This document shows positions 42,712 through 43,713 of a stretch of 43,713 bases of DNA, in pieces. Below the pieces are notes generated by a model. It did not search any database and had not been told where the DNA came from. It saw only the letters and a list, made by a program, of their open reading frames with translations. A program made the translations under genes and the position numbers. The stretch lies in assembly GCA_902518235.1 (NCBI GenBank), contig CABYFN010000005.1:1-43713 (forward strand). Direction: 5' to 3'. Every line of letters starts with the position of its first letter. Positions within the stretch are counted from its first letter, which is position 1. Source of the DNA: an uncultured Pelagibacteraceae bacterium (lineage in GTDB: Bacteria > Pseudomonadota > Alphaproteobacteria > Pelagibacterales > Pelagibacteraceae).

Positions 42712-42797
42712 TTGAGTAAGTAAAACTCATTGGTCGTCAAATGTAAAATGATTAATTGCTACACTCTTATTAAATACAACTTAAGGTTTAATAGTGG

Positions 42798-43713
42798 CTA
42801 TTTGTTACCCTTAGGGTCAAAAGGATAGTCCCAAGCATCTCCACCTATTTTTTTAGATATACCTGAATAATCTGTTTCGCTATCACCCCCCTCACAAAAT
42901 TCATTAAATATATCTAAGGCATGTTTTCCTAATGGTGTTGATGCATTTACTGATTTTGCAGCATCATTAGCTAGTTTAAGATCTTTTGTCATCATTGCAG
43001 CTGAAAAACCAGGGCGATATTTATTATTTGATGGAACACCATCAGTTAAATTAGGTAAAGGAGTATAAGTTGATAATGCCCAATTATTTCCTGATGCATT
43101 CTTCATGATTTCGTGAACTTTTTTTAAATCCATCTTAAGTCTTTTTGCCAACATTAAAGCTTCTGATGCTGCTATCATTGAAATTCCTAAAGACATATTA
43201 TTACAAATCTTTACTCCAACTCCACTTCCTTGTGGTCCTGCATGTAAAATTTTTTGTCCCATAATATCCATTAATGGTCTGGCTAAATTTACAGCCTCAT
43301 CATCCCCACCAACTAAAAAATTTAATTTTCCAACTCTTGCTCCCATAACACCTCCAGTAACAGGTGCATCAATCATTTTAATTCCTCTGTTTTTTGATTC
43401 CTTGCCAAGTAATAATGAAGTTTCAATATCAATTGTTGAACAATCAATTATTAAAGCATTCTTTGAAATTTTATCTATTATGCCTTTATCTCCTAAAAAC
43501 AGTGATTTTACATGTTTACCTTCAGGCAACATCGAGATTACAAAATTTGCCCCTTCAAGCACCTCGTCTAATGAGTCAACAACATCTAAATTAGCTTCTT
43601 TTGCTTTTTGAATCATTTCTGGTGAGACATCGTAGGCTTTAACTTTTTTGCCAGCCTTAACTAATTGGTCAGCCATTGGGTTACCCATGTTACCTACACC
43701 AATAAATGCTATT
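42798..43713 (-). CDS. NAD(P)-dependent oxidoreductase, 3-hydroxyisobutyrate dehydrogenase/tartronate semialdehyde reductase family; 5' end outside the window
   Basis: IAFIGVGNMGNPMADQLVKAGKKVKAYD (reading frame open to the window edge), MIDAPVTGGVMGARVGKLNFLVGG, GVGVKICNNMSLG. Confidence 0.9.
   Translation of the reverse strand, partial: IAFIGVGNMGNPMADQLVKAGKKVKAYDVSPEMIQKAKEANLDVVDSLDEVLEGANFVISMLPEGKHVKSLFLGDKGIIDKISKNALIIDCSTIDIETSLLLGKESKNRGIKMIDAPVTGGVMGARVGKLNFLVGGDDEAVNLARPLMDIMGQKILHAGPQGSGVGVKICNNMSLGISMIAASEALMLAKRLKMDLKKVHEIMKNASGNNWALSTYTPLPNLTDGVPSNNKYRPGFSAAMMTKDLKLANDAAKSVNASTPLGKHALDIFNEFCEGGDSETDYSGISKKIGGDAWDYPFDPKGNK

Noticed and set aside
1-43713. CRISPR arrays, IS elements, prophage, toxin-antitoxin or defence islands
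   Set aside because: No regularly spaced repeats, transposase/integrase-like ORFs or defence domains were seen on either strand.

Overview
AT-rich, tightly packed alphaproteobacterial window. Gene content, order and protein sequences look like the SAR11/Pelagibacterales lineage (inferred from sequence only, no search run). From about 1 to 32.7 kb nearly everything is on the minus strand and is core genome. In transcription order this is: tig preceded by tRNA-Leu, clpP, clpX, lon, tRNA-Val, tRNA-Asp, the full nuoA-N operon (complex I), birA, coaX, rnj, proS, lolC/lolD, dnaE, rpsB, tsf, frr, uppS. From about 32.8 to 43.7 kb is a mixed-strand accessory/metabolic segment. It holds a DUF1289 protein, two small membrane ORFs missing from the supplied track, two 3-hydroxyisobutyrate-dehydrogenase-family oxidoreductases, a family 5-like uracil-DNA glycosylase, a YbgC-type thioesterase, a DUF3047 protein, a Zn-alcohol dehydrogenase with an NCS1 permease, an EamA transporter and a TakP/FcbT-like TRAP transporter. 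I see no CRISPR array, transposon, prophage or obvious defence or secondary-metabolite system, and I do not claim a new multi-gene system. The best second-look items are: a NuoF lacking about 40 residues including part of its FMN-binding loop; a structured rpsB leader that also corrects the rpsB start; absence of pyrH between tsf and frr; a tRNA-Leu ending 10 nt before the tig start codon; an intercistronic terminator after dctP; and a perfect palindrome just upstream of dctP.
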